Part shown: piece by piece, positions 1 through 8,089 of the stretch
Position numbering within the stretch: position 1 is the stretch's first letter
Layout of the letters: each line of letters begins with the position of its first letter
Assembly (NCBI GenBank): GCA_945867875.1
Contig: CAMBJF010000087.1
Span: forward strand, 1 to 9,106
Source: an uncultured Ruminococcus sp.
Lineage (GTDB): Bacteria > Bacillota > Clostridia > Oscillospirales > Ruminococcaceae
DNA length: 9,106 nucleotides
Direction: 5' to 3'
Program-made: the position numbers and the translations under genes
Notes under the pieces: model-generated
Seen by the model: only the letters and a program-made list of their open reading frames with translations
The model's database searches: none
Told to the model about the DNA's origin: nothing

Positions 1-390
1 ACCCTCGGAAATTTCTCTGAGTTTTTCATATACCCGAAGATTTTCGGAAAAATTGCTGTCGGAGACAAGCCCGTTCCACAAATGCAGCACTAAAAGCTTT
101 GCACCGACCATTTCGGCGGCCCGACAGTCAAGCTCAAAACGCCTGTATGCCTCAGCATCACACGCCGAAATAAGCTCGCCTATCCCCTTTTCGCAGTGAA
201 CTGTGGGGATAAGCAGTCCCATTCGGGAAATATCGCCGTAAACCGTGTCAAAATTTTCATACCAGCTGCGGCTCATCATCAGCTCAAAGCCGTCACAGCA
301 GAGCTTTTCCGCAAATTCGGGCAAAAGTCCGTAGTTAAGACCGTTTTTTCGTGTAACAACAGCTCCTGTGGAGCATAAAACTCTGTTCAA
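1..390 (-). CDS. Sugar phosphate isomerase/epimerase-like TIM-barrel protein, N-terminal part (runs off left edge)
   Basis: The frame is open from a TTG at 388-390 to the window edge and encodes 130 residues starting MNRVLCSTGAVVTRKNGLNY. The pattern fits the xylose-isomerase-like / AP-endonuclease-2 TIM-barrel superfamily. An early beta strand leads to a glutamate in DGFELMM (E36). A second strand carries IPTVHCEKG (H65), and a third ends in VLHLWNG (H103). These positions are typical of metal- or substrate-binding residues in that fold, but the assignment rests on pattern recognition alone. The C-terminal half and the remaining metal ligands lie outside the window, so substrate and reaction cannot be named. 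The start is 12 bases after the polC stop, with a GAGGAAG ribosome binding site overlapping that stop, so it is probably the next gene of the operon. A plain endonuclease IV is less likely, because the visible motifs look more like sugar isomerases/epimerases. Confidence 0.75.
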   Translation of the reverse strand, partial: MNRVLCSTGAVVTRKNGLNYGLLPEFAEKLCCDGFELMMSRSWYENFDTVYGDISRMGLLIPTVHCEKGIGELISACDAEAYRRFELDCRAAEMVGAKLLVLHLWNGLVSDSNFSENLRVYEKLREISEG

Positions 391-394
391 TACG

Positions 395-404
395 TCACTT
401 CCTC
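395..404 (-). promoter_or_regulatory. Ribosome binding site deciding the TTG start of the isomerase-like gene
   Basis: On the minus strand GAGGAAGTGA lies directly upstream of TTG 388-390, with about 7 bases between GGAAG and the start codon. It overlaps the polC stop codon TGA (403-405), which suggests translational coupling. No ATG or GTG in the same frame is nearby, so TTG is the best start. Confidence 0.6.
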
Positions 405-3400
405 AGAAAAGGCTTATCTGGTCGGACTTGGGAAGATCGCCCATTGCGCCCAAAGAAACCAGTTTGTCGATAACTGAATTTGAAACGCCGCTCTTCTCCT
501 GGAGCTCGTCTATTGAGATGAAGTCTCCCGCCTGAACAGCGTCATACAGCGATTTTGCGGCATTTTCTCCGATACCGCCAGCCGATGAGAAAGGAAGTCT
601 TATCTTGCCGTCCTCAACGGTATATTTGGTTGCGTGGGACTTATAAATGTTGATTGGCAGAAAGTCATAACCTCTCGCCATCATCTCGTTTGTGAGCAGG
701 AGCATATCATATGTGCCCGAATCCTTGGCGGTCTTGTCATTGCCCTTTGCCTTGATCTCGTTCATTTTGAGCTTAACGGCATTTCTTCCGAGCATTGCGG
801 TCTCAGCGTCGAAATCCTCGCCACGAACCGTAAATATGGTGGCGTAAAATTCCAGCGGATAATATACCTTGTACCAGGCAAGCTTGTTTGCAGCAATAAC
901 GTAAGCCGCAGCGTGGGCTTTCGGGAACATATACTTGATCTTTAGACAGCTTTCGATGTACCACTCGGGAACATCGTGGTCTCTCATCGTCTGCTTCATT
1001 TCCTCGGTGAGGAGCTTGGGAGCTTTACCCTTACGGGTTATCTCCATTATCTTAAAGGAAAGGTTGGGGTCAACACCGTGGTAGATCAGGTATGTCATAA
1101 TACCGTCACGGCAGCCGATAACCTCGGAAATGGTGCATATGCCGTTCTTGATAAGGTCCTGTGCATTTCCCAGCCATACATCAGTACCGTGAGAAAGTCC
1201 CGATATCTGGAGCAGGTCGGAAAATCTTTTTGGCTTTGCATCAAGAAGCATCTGCATAGCAAATCCCGTACCCATTTCGGGGATAGCCAGCGTACCCGTC
1301 TGCCAGCCGATGTCCTCCGCTGTAACGCCAAGTGCTTCAGGGGACGCATAAAGGCTCATAACCTTTTCGTCCGCAGGGAAAATGTCCTTTGTAAGCACTC
1401 CCGTCATATCTTCAAGATGCTTGTAAAGTGTAGGCACATCGTGTCCGAGCTCATCAAGCTTCAGGATAGTATCGTGAAGCGAATGGAAGTCAAAGTGAGT
1501 AGTGATAAAGTTTGATTTCGGGTCCTCCGCAGGGTGCTGAACGGCGGTGAAATCATATACCTCGTAATCCGAGGGAACAACGACCATTCCTCCGGGGTGC
1601 TGACCGGTTGTACGCTTAACGCCCGTGCAGCCGAGAGTAAGGCGTTTTTCCTCGGCTCTTGAGACCTTTTTGCCCACCGCTTCAAGATAATGCTTAACAT
1701 AGCCGTAAGCGGTCTTTTCGGCAACTGAACCTGTGGTTCCCGCTTTGAACACGTTCTCGGGACCGAACAATGTTTCCGTATATTTATGGGCAGAGGTCTG
1801 ATATTCGCCCGAGAAGTTAAGGTCGATATCGGGGGCCTTGTCTCCGTTAAATCCGAGGAATGTTTCAAAGGGGATATCGTGTCCCTCACGGATATATTCA
1901 GTGCCGCATTTGGGGCACTTTTTCGGCGGCAGGTCATAGCCCGAGCCATATGTACCGTCAAGAAAGAACTCGCTGTTCTTGCAGTTGGGGCAGAGATAAT
2001 GGGGCGGCAGGGAGTTTACCTCGGAAATACCCGACATATTCGCCACAAATGACGAACCTACCGAACCTCTCGAACCCACCTGATAGCCGTGCTCGTTAGA
2101 GTTTGCAACAAGCTTCTGAGCGATCATATAAAGCACTGCAAAACCATTCTTGATAATGGAGTTAAGCTCCTTGTCAAGACGCTTCTGAACGATGTCGGGA
2201 AGCGGATCGCCGTACATTTCCTTGGCTCTCTGCCAGGTTATCCTCGGAAGCTCCTCTTCGGCATTGTCCATACTTGGGGTGAACGTTCCCGGCGGGATAG
2301 GTCTGATATCGGGGTCAACCATATCGGCAATTTTATTTGTATTTGTCACTACGACCTCGTAAGCCTTTTCCTTGCCAAGATATGCAAATTCCTCAAGCAT
2401 CTCATCAGTAGTCCGCAGATACAGCGGCGGCTGATGCTCGGCATCGGCAAATTTATCATACATAAGTATCTTTCGGAAAATTGCGTCAGAGGGGTCCATA
2501 AAATGCACGTCACAGGTGGCAACAACAGGAATATTCAGTGCATCGCCAAGCTTGACGATAGTTTTGTTAAATTCCTGCAAGTCCTCCACAGTCTTGATGT
2601 TGTCATAGTCCTCGTCACGGATAAGGAAGCCGTTGTTCATAACAGGCTGAATTTCAAGATAATCGTAAAATGACGCAATGTCGCAGAGAACGTCCCATGG
2701 GCGGCCGTCACGGACAGCGGTAAAAAGCTCGCCCGCCTCACAAGCACTGCCCACGATAAGTCCCTCACGGTGAGTTATAAGCTCGGACATTGGTATTCTG
2801 GGGTGGCGGTGATAATACTTGATGTGACCGAAAGAAACAAGCTTGTAAAGATTTTTCAGTCCCGCATTGTTCTTTGCAAGAATTATCTGATGATAAGCCC
2901 TAAGACTCTTGGGATCAACATTTTTCGTGACCTTGTTTATGTCGCTGATGTTGACGCAACCCTCCTCATCAATAAGCCGTGCGGCAAGCTTGATGAAAAT
3001 TCTGCCGAGCATTTTTGCGTCCTCAAAGGCTCTGTGGTGGTCAAATTCGCCAAGTCCGAGGTGCTTTGCAACGATATTCAGCTTGTGCTTTTTCAATTCA
3101 GGTAGCATACTTCTGCACATTACCACCGTGTCGATAATGGAGAAATTGAACTTTATTCCCTGACGGACGCACTCAGCCTTGATAAACGCCGTATCAAAGC
3201 CCGCATTATGGGCAATAAGAACAGGATTCTCGCCGCAGTATTCAATAAATTTTTCAAGAGCCTCTTTTTGTGACGGCGCACCCTCAACCATTTCCCCTGT
3301 AATTCCCGTAAGCTTTGTTATTCTCTCGGGAATGGGCTTTTCGGGGTCGGCAAAACTTGAAAATGTGTCGCAAAGCTCAAGGTCACGGAGCCTTACAGCA

Positions 3401-4725
3401 CCGTACTCGATTATCCTCTCGCCCGTTGCGGAAAAGCCCGTTGTCTCAAGGTCGAAAACGATAAGCTCACCTTTGAGAGGTACATCTTTATACACACGGA
3501 CAGCCTCAACAATATCATCGACCGAATACGCCTCACAGCCGTAGATTATCTTAAATTCGCCGCCGCTCTTTCTGATGTCATCGCAGGCCGCAACGGCTTC
3601 GGGGAATGCCTGAACACCGCCGTGGTCGGTAATGGCAATTGCCTTGTGTCCCCAGCTGTATGCACGCTTTATGAGCTTGTCCGCAGGGGTTATAGCGTCC
3701 ATCTGAGACATATTCGTATGCATATGGAGCTCAACACGCTTTTCCTCGCAGGTGTCTGTTCTGTCCTTTTTCTTCACAAGCATAATGTCGTTTGCACGGA
3801 GAACAAATTCATTATCAAAGGTATCAAAATCCACCCTGCCCCTGATAATGGCAGTAGTGCCCTTTTTCAGCGTGCTGAGGACATTTTCACTGTCCTTGTC
3901 CGCAAAATCCTTAATGGAGATAGAACCCGTATAGTCGGTAAGGCTAACTGTGGTTATGCGCTTTTCCTCACCCTTTTTGTTCTTTATCTCCTTTTCGGCA
4001 TAATCAAAAATGTCGCCCCAGATAACAATTCCGTTCTGCGGCTCGTAAATATCACCGATATTAGTAACGCTGTCCGCAAAGATACGCTTGCCCTTGATTA
4101 TCTGAGCGCCCTCGCTCATAACGGGGATAGTCTTGAAATCAACGGAAACTATCTCTTCCTTGGACGGAGCGGAAAATGCAGGTCTTTGAGGTGCATCGGG
4201 GTCGGGCATAGGAACAGAGCTTTCATACGCCTGTCTCAGCTGCTCCTCGTAACTGTCCTGTGGAGACTGTTTTTCAATGAGCTTTACTCCCAATTTTACA
4301 GAAAATTCGTCATTTATGAGTTTGGAAAGAGCCGTCTCGAAGCCCGCCCTTGAAAGCAGCTCCGCACCGCCTCTTTTCAGCTCAATGTGCAGGATATTGT
4401 TGTCTATGTAATAAAATGCACCGTTCAGATGACCGTTTATAACAGCCATATCCTGCTTTAAGCGCATTACAAGCTCGGGAGTGTATTTTGCATCAAGCAT
4501 ATCAGGAGTATATCGGCAGTTCACACGGATAAGATCAAGTCCAACAGCTTTTGCGGCAGCACGCTCAAACTCATCAAGATTTTCAAAGCGCTGGAGCTGG
4601 AGAAATGTAGCGTAAAGATACATTTTCTTTCCGTCCTTGCTGCGGCAAATGCGTATCATTTCGCCCTTGCCCACAGGGTTGGGTATCTTATCAGTGTATT
4701 CCGAAAAAAGCTCTTTTATAAGCAA
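403..4725 (-). CDS. polC: DNA polymerase III alpha subunit, Gram-positive PolC type, with built-in 3'-5' exonuclease
   Basis: PolC is the replicative polymerase of low-G+C Gram-positives. This one is 1440 residues, close to the usual length of about 1440. In order it has an N-terminal domain (about 1-150), a Pro-rich probably disordered linker (about 151-190), and an OB-fold region (about 210-320). Next is the first PHP segment (VELHMHTNMSQMDA, about 331-344; ITDHGG, 365-370). A DnaQ-like exonuclease is inserted there, with FDLETTG (D425, E427), IAHNAGFD (D511) and HHRAFEDA (D569). The PHP domain then resumes (CDVHFMDP, 738-745). The polymerase core has a four-cysteine zinc site (C912, C915, C937, C940), catalytic aspartates in APDIDLNFSGEYQ (D966, D968) and TGQHPGG (1040-1046). 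The protein ends in QISLF, matching the beta-clamp-binding motif at the PolC C-terminus. The TTG start follows a strong GGGAGGAAG and overlaps the ispG end by 10 bases. No frameshift or missing catalytic residue is seen. Confidence 0.98.
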   Translation of the reverse strand: MLIKELFSEYTDKIPNPVGKGEMIRICRSKDGKKMYLYATFLQLQRFENLDEFERAAAKAVGLDLIRVNCRYTPDMLDAKYTPELVMRLKQDMAVINGHLNGAFYYIDNNILHIELKRGGAELLSRAGFETALSKLINDEFSVKLGVKLIEKQSPQDSYEEQLRQAYESSVPMPDPDAPQRPAFSAPSKEEIVSVDFKTIPVMSEGAQIIKGKRIFADSVTNIGDIYEPQNGIVIWGDIFDYAEKEIKNKKGEEKRITTVSLTDYTGSISIKDFADKDSENVLSTLKKGTTAIIRGRVDFDTFDNEFVLRANDIMLVKKKDRTDTCEEKRVELHMHTNMSQMDAITPADKLIKRAYSWGHKAIAITDHGGVQAFPEAVAACDDIRKSGGEFKIIYGCEAYSVDDIVEAVRVYKDVPLKGELIVFDLETTGFSATGERIIEYGAVRLRDLELCDTFSSFADPEKPIPERITKLTGITGEMVEGAPSQKEALEKFIEYCGENPVLIAHNAGFDTAFIKAECVRQGIKFNFSIIDTVVMCRSMLPELKKHKLNIVAKHLGLGEFDHHRAFEDAKMLGRIFIKLAARLIDEEGCVNISDINKVTKNVDPKSLRAYHQIILAKNNAGLKNLYKLVSFGHIKYYHRHPRIPMSELITHREGLIVGSACEAGELFTAVRDGRPWDVLCDIASFYDYLEIQPVMNNGFLIRDEDYDNIKTVEDLQEFNKTIVKLGDALNIPVVATCDVHFMDPSDAIFRKILMYDKFADAEHQPPLYLRTTDEMLEEFAYLGKEKAYEVVVTNTNKIADMVDPDIRPIPPGTFTPSMDNAEEELPRITWQRAKEMYGDPLPDIVQKRLDKELNSIIKNGFAVLYMIAQKLVANSNEHGYQVGSRGSVGSSFVANMSGISEVNSLPPHYLCPNCKNSEFFLDGTYGSGYDLPPKKCPKCGTEYIREGHDIPFETFLGFNGDKAPDIDLNFSGEYQTSAHKYTETLFGPENVFKAGTTGSVAEKTAYGYVKHYLEAVGKKVSRAEEKRLTLGCTGVKRTTGQHPGGMVVVPSDYEVYDFTAVQHPAEDPKSNFITTHFDFHSLHDTILKLDELGHDVPTLYKHLEDMTGVLTKDIFPADEKVMSLYASPEALGVTAEDIGWQTGTLAIPEMGTGFAMQMLLDAKPKRFSDLLQISGLSHGTDVWLGNAQDLIKNGICTISEVIGCRDGIMTYLIYHGVDPNLSFKIMEITRKGKAPKLLTEEMKQTMRDHDVPEWYIESCLKIKYMFPKAHAAAYVIAANKLAWYKVYYPLEFYATIFTVRGEDFDAETAMLGRNAVKLKMNEIKAKGNDKTAKDSGTYDMLLLTNEMMARGYDFLPINIYKSHATKYTVEDGKIRLPFSSAGGIGENAAKSLYDAVQAGDFISIDELQEKSGVSNSVIDKLVSLGAMGDLPKSDQISLF

Positions 4726-5777
4726 TTTTTATCTTCCTCCCGAAGTTTGTCTATCTCTTTGAGCAGCTCGCCAAGGACTTCGTCTTCCCTGACTTTTCTA
4801 AGAAGCTGTCCTTTTCTGAAAATCACAGCACAGCCGTCGCCGCCAGCAATTCCAATATCAGCCTCTCTGGCCTCACCGGGACCATTCACCGCACAGCCCA
4901 TAACAGCAACGGTTATGTCAAGTGGAATGTCCTTTACAGCCATTTCAACGTCCTTTGCAAGCTTTACAAGGTCAATTTTTGTTCGTCCGCAGGTGGGGCA
5001 GGAAACAAATTTAACTCCGTGACCCTTGCCCACAGCCATAAGAATATCCTTTGCCGCCGCAATTTCCTTAACAGGGTCATCGGTAAGTGACACACGTATG
5101 GTCTCGCCAATGCCGTCACAAAGAAGCGAACCTATTCCCACAGCTGACTTGATAAGTCCCATTCTCTCCGTGCCCGCCTCAGTGACGCCGAGATGAAGCG
5201 GATAACGGGTCTTTTCCGCTGCGAGGCGGTATGCGTCGATCATAGTTTTGACATCGGACGATTTTATAGAAATAACGATATCGTCAAAATCGCACTGTTC
5301 AAGGAGAGCTGCGTGATTCATTGCGCTTTCAACAAGAGCTTCCGCACAGGGTCTGCCGTATTTTGCAAGGAGATCTTTTTCAAGCGAACCCGAATTAACG
5401 CCTATCCTTATGGGGATATTCCGTGCCTTACAGCAGTCTGCAACTGCCTTTACCCTGTCAATACCACCGATATTTCCCGGATTTATGCGTATCTTGTCAA
5501 CCCCCGCGGCGGCACATTCAAGGGCAATTCGATAATCAAAATGGATATCTGCCACAAGGGGTATTGAAACTGCCGCTTTAATGGCTGGAATAAGCTTCAC
5601 CGCTTCCATATTGGGTATCGAAGCCCTGACGATCTCACAGCCTGCCTTTTCAAGCCCGACCGCCTGCCTTACGCTGCCCTCAATGTCCTCTGCGGGCACA
5701 TTCAGCATTGACTGGATATAAATTTTACTGCCGTCAAGAGTAAGTCCTCCGACTTTAACAGGGTGAAGCTTTCTCAT
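4716..5777 (-). CDS. ispG: 4-hydroxy-3-methylbut-2-en-1-yl diphosphate synthase (flavodoxin/ferredoxin-dependent), MEP pathway
   Basis: IspG (GcpE) reductively converts ME-cPP to HMBPP, the penultimate step of the MEP isoprenoid pathway, in the cytoplasm with a 4Fe-4S cluster. The protein is 353 residues, in the normal range for the two-domain bacterial form. A TIM-barrel part (about 1-240) contains VADIHFDYRIAL, KIRINPGNIG, RIGVNSGSLEKD, LHLGVTEAGT and RVSLTDDP. The C-terminal cluster domain has SCPTCGRTKIDL (C260, C263) and MGCAVNGPGEA (C295), with E302 as the expected fourth ligand. The first conserved block reads QSMLN rather than the commoner QSMTN. The ATG at 5775-5777 has an AAGGA site about 8 bases upstream that overlaps the rseP stop. 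The gap to rseP is 11 bases. The 3' end overlaps polC by 10 bases. Confidence 0.97.
   Translation of the reverse strand: MRKLHPVKVGGLTLDGSKIYIQSMLNVPAEDIEGSVRQAVGLEKAGCEIVRASIPNMEAVKLIPAIKAAVSIPLVADIHFDYRIALECAAAGVDKIRINPGNIGGIDRVKAVADCCKARNIPIRIGVNSGSLEKDLLAKYGRPCAEALVESAMNHAALLEQCDFDDIVISIKSSDVKTMIDAYRLAAEKTRYPLHLGVTEAGTERMGLIKSAVGIGSLLCDGIGETIRVSLTDDPVKEIAAAKDILMAVGKGHGVKFVSCPTCGRTKIDLVKLAKDVEMAVKDIPLDITVAVMGCAVNGPGEAREADIGIAGGDGCAVIFRKGQLLRKVREDEVLGELLKEIDKLREEDKNCL
4733..4741 (-). promoter_or_regulatory. Strong ribosome binding site deciding the TTG start of polC
   Basis: The minus strand reads GGGAGGAAG here, inside the final codons of ispG. About 10 bases separate GGAGG from the TTG at 4723-4725. 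The encoded N-terminus MLIKELFSEY then runs into the PolC N-terminal domain at normal length. This supports TTG over later in-frame starts and suggests that ispG and polC translation are coupled. Confidence 0.75.
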
Positions 5778-5788
5778 AATATCATTCC

Positions 5789-6829
5789 TTAAATAAAGAT
5801 ATTTTTAACGTCATTGAATGTAACGATTATCATCAGGAGCATAAGCAGGGCAAATCCCGCAAAATGCACCATTCCCTCGGTCTCAGCCTTTATGGGCTTT
5901 CGGCGTATCGCTTCGATGATAAGAAACACAAGTCTGCCGCCGTCAAGTGCGGGCAATGGCAGGAGATTGAAAATTCCCACATTAACGCTAATAAGCATTG
6001 CAATGTCAAGAAGATATCCGATATCAAAGCCCGATTCCTGAGCGCTTTCGGATATTACCGTAACGATGCCCACAGGTCCCTGAAGATTGTTAAGCCCGTA
6101 TTTTCCCGAAATAAGGTCTCTAAGGGACATAAGAATGAGTCTTGAATAGTACATAAACTTGTTTGCTGCGGCAGGAAGGAGCTCTGCGGCGGTCATATTC
6201 TTCATATAGACCTTGAAATCGTAATTCAGAACACGCTCACCTGTTTCTTCATCGACCGTCAGCCCAAACTTAACGCCGTTAAACGTGAGCTTTTCACCGT
6301 CACGCTCCACAACAAAATCAAGAACGCCGTCCTCGTCATTTCTCAGCTCGTAAATGATGTCATTGGCGGTGAAAATGTGAAGTCCGTTGACCTTGGTTAT
6401 CCTGTCGCCCACAGCCATTCCCGCAGTCTCACAGCCCGAGCCGGGAACTATCTCGGCAATTATTGTTGTAGTCACCTTGCCTGCCACAAGAAAAATGATT
6501 AACGAAAGAATAAAGCCGAGTATCAGATTCATTATCGCTCCGGCGGCGATAACGGCTATCTTGCGCCACACAGACTTATTTCGGAAGCTGTTTTCATTGT
6601 CCGATTCCTCGTCCTCGCCCATTGAACAGAATCCGCCGAGGGGCAGCAGGCGGAGGGTAAAAAGTGTGTGCTTTCCCTGCTTTTTGAAGATGACAGGGCC
6701 CATACCTATCGCAAATTCCTGCACATCAATGCCGCATTTTCTTGCAACGATGAAATGCCCGAACTCGTGAACAACAACGATAACGCAGAATATCAGAACA
6801 GCACTGATAATTGAAATGACTGTACTCAT
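5789..6829 (-). CDS. rseP: RIP-type zinc metalloprotease (site-2 protease family), RseP/RasP-like
   Basis: Site-2 proteases cut substrates within the membrane. In Bacillus and E. coli relatives they release sigma factors from anti-sigma factors and clear signal-peptide remnants. The 346-residue protein starts with a hydrophobic segment that ends in the zinc motif HEFGH (21-25). A second hydrophobic segment spans about 92-116. A single PDZ domain spans about 120-190 (IVPGSGCETAGMAVGDRI, then VNG). A third membrane region leads to the second active-site motif PALDGGRL (D296), and a last hydrophobic stretch covers about 321-340. The motifs and order match the family throughout. The ATG at 6827-6829 has GGAGG 5-6 bases upstream (6835-6839). 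The gene lies between dxr and ispG, its usual Firmicutes neighbourhood. Its substrate here is unknown, as no anti-sigma factor gene is in the window. Confidence 0.96.
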   Translation of the reverse strand: MSTVISIISAVLIFCVIVVVHEFGHFIVARKCGIDVQEFAIGMGPVIFKKQGKHTLFTLRLLPLGGFCSMGEDEESDNENSFRNKSVWRKIAVIAAGAIMNLILGFILSLIIFLVAGKVTTTIIAEIVPGSGCETAGMAVGDRITKVNGLHIFTANDIIYELRNDEDGVLDFVVERDGEKLTFNGVKFGLTVDEETGERVLNYDFKVYMKNMTAAELLPAAANKFMYYSRLILMSLRDLISGKYGLNNLQGPVGIVTVISESAQESGFDIGYLLDIAMLISVNVGIFNLLPLPALDGGRLVFLIIEAIRRKPIKAETEGMVHFAGFALLMLLMIIVTFNDVKNIFI

Positions 6830-6850
6830 TTATTCCTCCAGAAAATAATA

Positions 6851-8002
6851 TCAGCAGAATCTGCTGTCTATGTAAGCCCTTGCCGCAGCGTCCGCATCAA
6901 GCACAGCGTCAAGCGTATCCGCAGGCTTCACGGCAATGCTTTCAAGAGCACCGCTCACTCCCCTGCCGATATCGCCGAAGCCGATTTTGCCGTCAAGGAA
7001 AAGCTCAACCGCTCTTTCATTTGCGCCGTTGACGATGCTTCCGGCAGTTCCGCCTGTTTCAGCTGCCTTTACCGCCGTTTTAAGGCAAACAAAAGTGTCA
7101 TAATCGGGCTTTGCAAATGTAAGATTTCCATAATCTGTCAGTGAAAGCTCACCCGACAGCGACTCGCACCTTTCGGGATATGTGAGAGCAAGCTGAATCG
7201 GTATCTTCATATCGGGCACACCAAGCTGCGCTATAACAGCATTGTCCGAAAGCACGACCGCCGAATGGATAACGCTCTGTCTGTGAACGACTATCTCCAC
7301 CTGAGAGGGCTTCACACTAAACAAATGGCAGGCTTCCATAAGCTCCAGCCCCTTGTTCATCAAAGTGGCGCTGTCAACGGTTATTTTTCGTCCCATTGAC
7401 CAGTTCGGGTGCTTTAAAGCCTGCTCGACTGTCACATTTTCAAGCTCTGCTGATGTTTTTCCGAAGAACGGACCACCCGAAGCTGTGAGGATAATGCCTT
7501 TGAGCTGCTTTTTCACATCGCCCTTTATTCCCATAATGCACTGAAAAATTGCGCTGTGTTCGCTGTCGATAGGGAGAATGGTTATACCCTTTTCGGCGGC
7601 AATCTTCATAACGATATCGCCGCCTGCCACGAGGGTCTCCTTGTTTGCAAGCGCCACCTGCATACCGCTTTCAAGGGCAGCAATAGTGGGTCTCAGCCCA
7701 ATCATACCGACCACCGCATTAACGGTAATGTCAGCCGCTTTGTCCGCAGCCAGCTCGCAAAGTCCGTCTATGCCCGTGAGTATCTCGGTATCGGTATCAA
7801 AAAGCTCATCTTTAAGTGGCTTGTAATATTTCTCGTCAAAAATGCAGACACGCTTTATGTTAAATTCTCTTGTCTGCTCCGCAAGCTTTTTGTAATTGCT
7901 CTTAACAGCCGCTGAATGTATCTCAAAACCGTGGCGGCGGCATACATCTGCTGTCTGAGTGCCGATAGAACCGCCCGAGCCAAGGAGATTTATCTTCTTC
8001 AA
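6851..8002 (-). CDS. dxr: 1-deoxy-D-xylulose 5-phosphate reductoisomerase, MEP pathway
   Basis: Dxr converts DXP to MEP with NADPH and a divalent metal. It is the first committed step of the MEP pathway and the target of fosmidomycin. The 383-residue protein has the family's usual length. The N-terminal NADPH-binding loop reads GSGGSIG (8-14), where most homologues have GSTGSIG. Further motifs are ALANKE (117-122) and PIDSEHSA, with predicted metal ligands D146 and E148. TASGGPF (173-179), HPNWSMGRKITVDSATLMN (198-216) and NKGLELMEA follow, with E220 the expected third ligand. GANERAVE lies near residues 326-333. All catalytic residues seem present. The start is TTG (8000-8002), since the only near-upstream ATG hits a stop two codons later. 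An AAAGGA site lies about 10 bases upstream. The gene follows the longest intergenic gap of the operon and is 21 bases before rseP. Confidence 0.96.
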   Translation of the reverse strand: MKKINLLGSGGSIGTQTADVCRRHGFEIHSAAVKSNYKKLAEQTREFNIKRVCIFDEKYYKPLKDELFDTDTEILTGIDGLCELAADKAADITVNAVVGMIGLRPTIAALESGMQVALANKETLVAGGDIVMKIAAEKGITILPIDSEHSAIFQCIMGIKGDVKKQLKGIILTASGGPFFGKTSAELENVTVEQALKHPNWSMGRKITVDSATLMNKGLELMEACHLFSVKPSQVEIVVHRQSVIHSAVVLSDNAVIAQLGVPDMKIPIQLALTYPERCESLSGELSLTDYGNLTFAKPDYDTFVCLKTAVKAAETGGTAGSIVNGANERAVELFLDGKIGFGDIGRGVSGALESIAVKPADTLDAVLDADAAARAYIDSRFC

Positions 8003-8012
8003 TTATCCCATA

Positions 8013-8018
8013 TCCTTT
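8013..8018 (-). promoter_or_regulatory. Modest ribosome binding site for the TTG start of dxr
   Basis: The minus strand reads AAAGGA about 10 bases before TTG 8000-8002. It is weaker and further away than the sites of rseP, polC and cdsA, so dxr translation may be comparatively low. That last point is inference. Confidence 0.45.
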
Positions 8019-8033
8019 CACGAATGTTCCGTC

Positions 8034-8089
8034 AAAAAAATCAAGGTGCTGCCCTGCCCCGAAAATGTCCGAGCCGAAACAGCACCGAT
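8034..8089 (-). terminator. Terminator-like hairpin between cdsA and dxr (possible attenuator)
   Basis: Read on the minus strand, GGTGCTG (8086-8080) and CAGCACC (8051-8045) form a perfect 7-bp GC-rich stem around a 28-base loop. The loop could fold further through a weak CTCG/CGGG pairing. The stem may be extended by an ATC/GAT pairing past a two-base bulge. Seven T residues follow (8040-8034), as expected for an intrinsic terminator. In the opposite direction a run of six T residues also follows (8091-8096), so it could act both ways. Because dxr follows at once in the same direction, partial termination is more plausible than a true operon end. The large loop lowers confidence. Confidence 0.5.

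Noticed and set aside
1461..1961. 166-codon minus-strand open frame within polC in another frame
   Set aside because: It overlaps the PolC polymerase core, which is intact in its own frame. The Arg/Ser/Thr/Pro-rich product looks like out-of-frame translation.
2989..3471. Separate DnaQ-like exonuclease gene
   Set aside because: The exonuclease motifs are in frame within PolC, inserted in the PHP domain as in all Gram-positive PolC enzymes, so it is a domain and not a separate gene.
3622..4353. 243-codon plus-strand open frame opposite the polC N-terminal region
   Set aside because: It lies wholly antisense to polC, has no recognisable domain, and shows no dedicated ribosome binding site that I could support.
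8007..8035. Possible dxr promoter: TTGACG, 17 bases, TATGGG on the minus strand
   Set aside because: The -10 match is poor, and the predicted transcript would start at the TTG codon and exclude the ribosome binding site. The -35 also overlaps the terminator T run. I do not call it.
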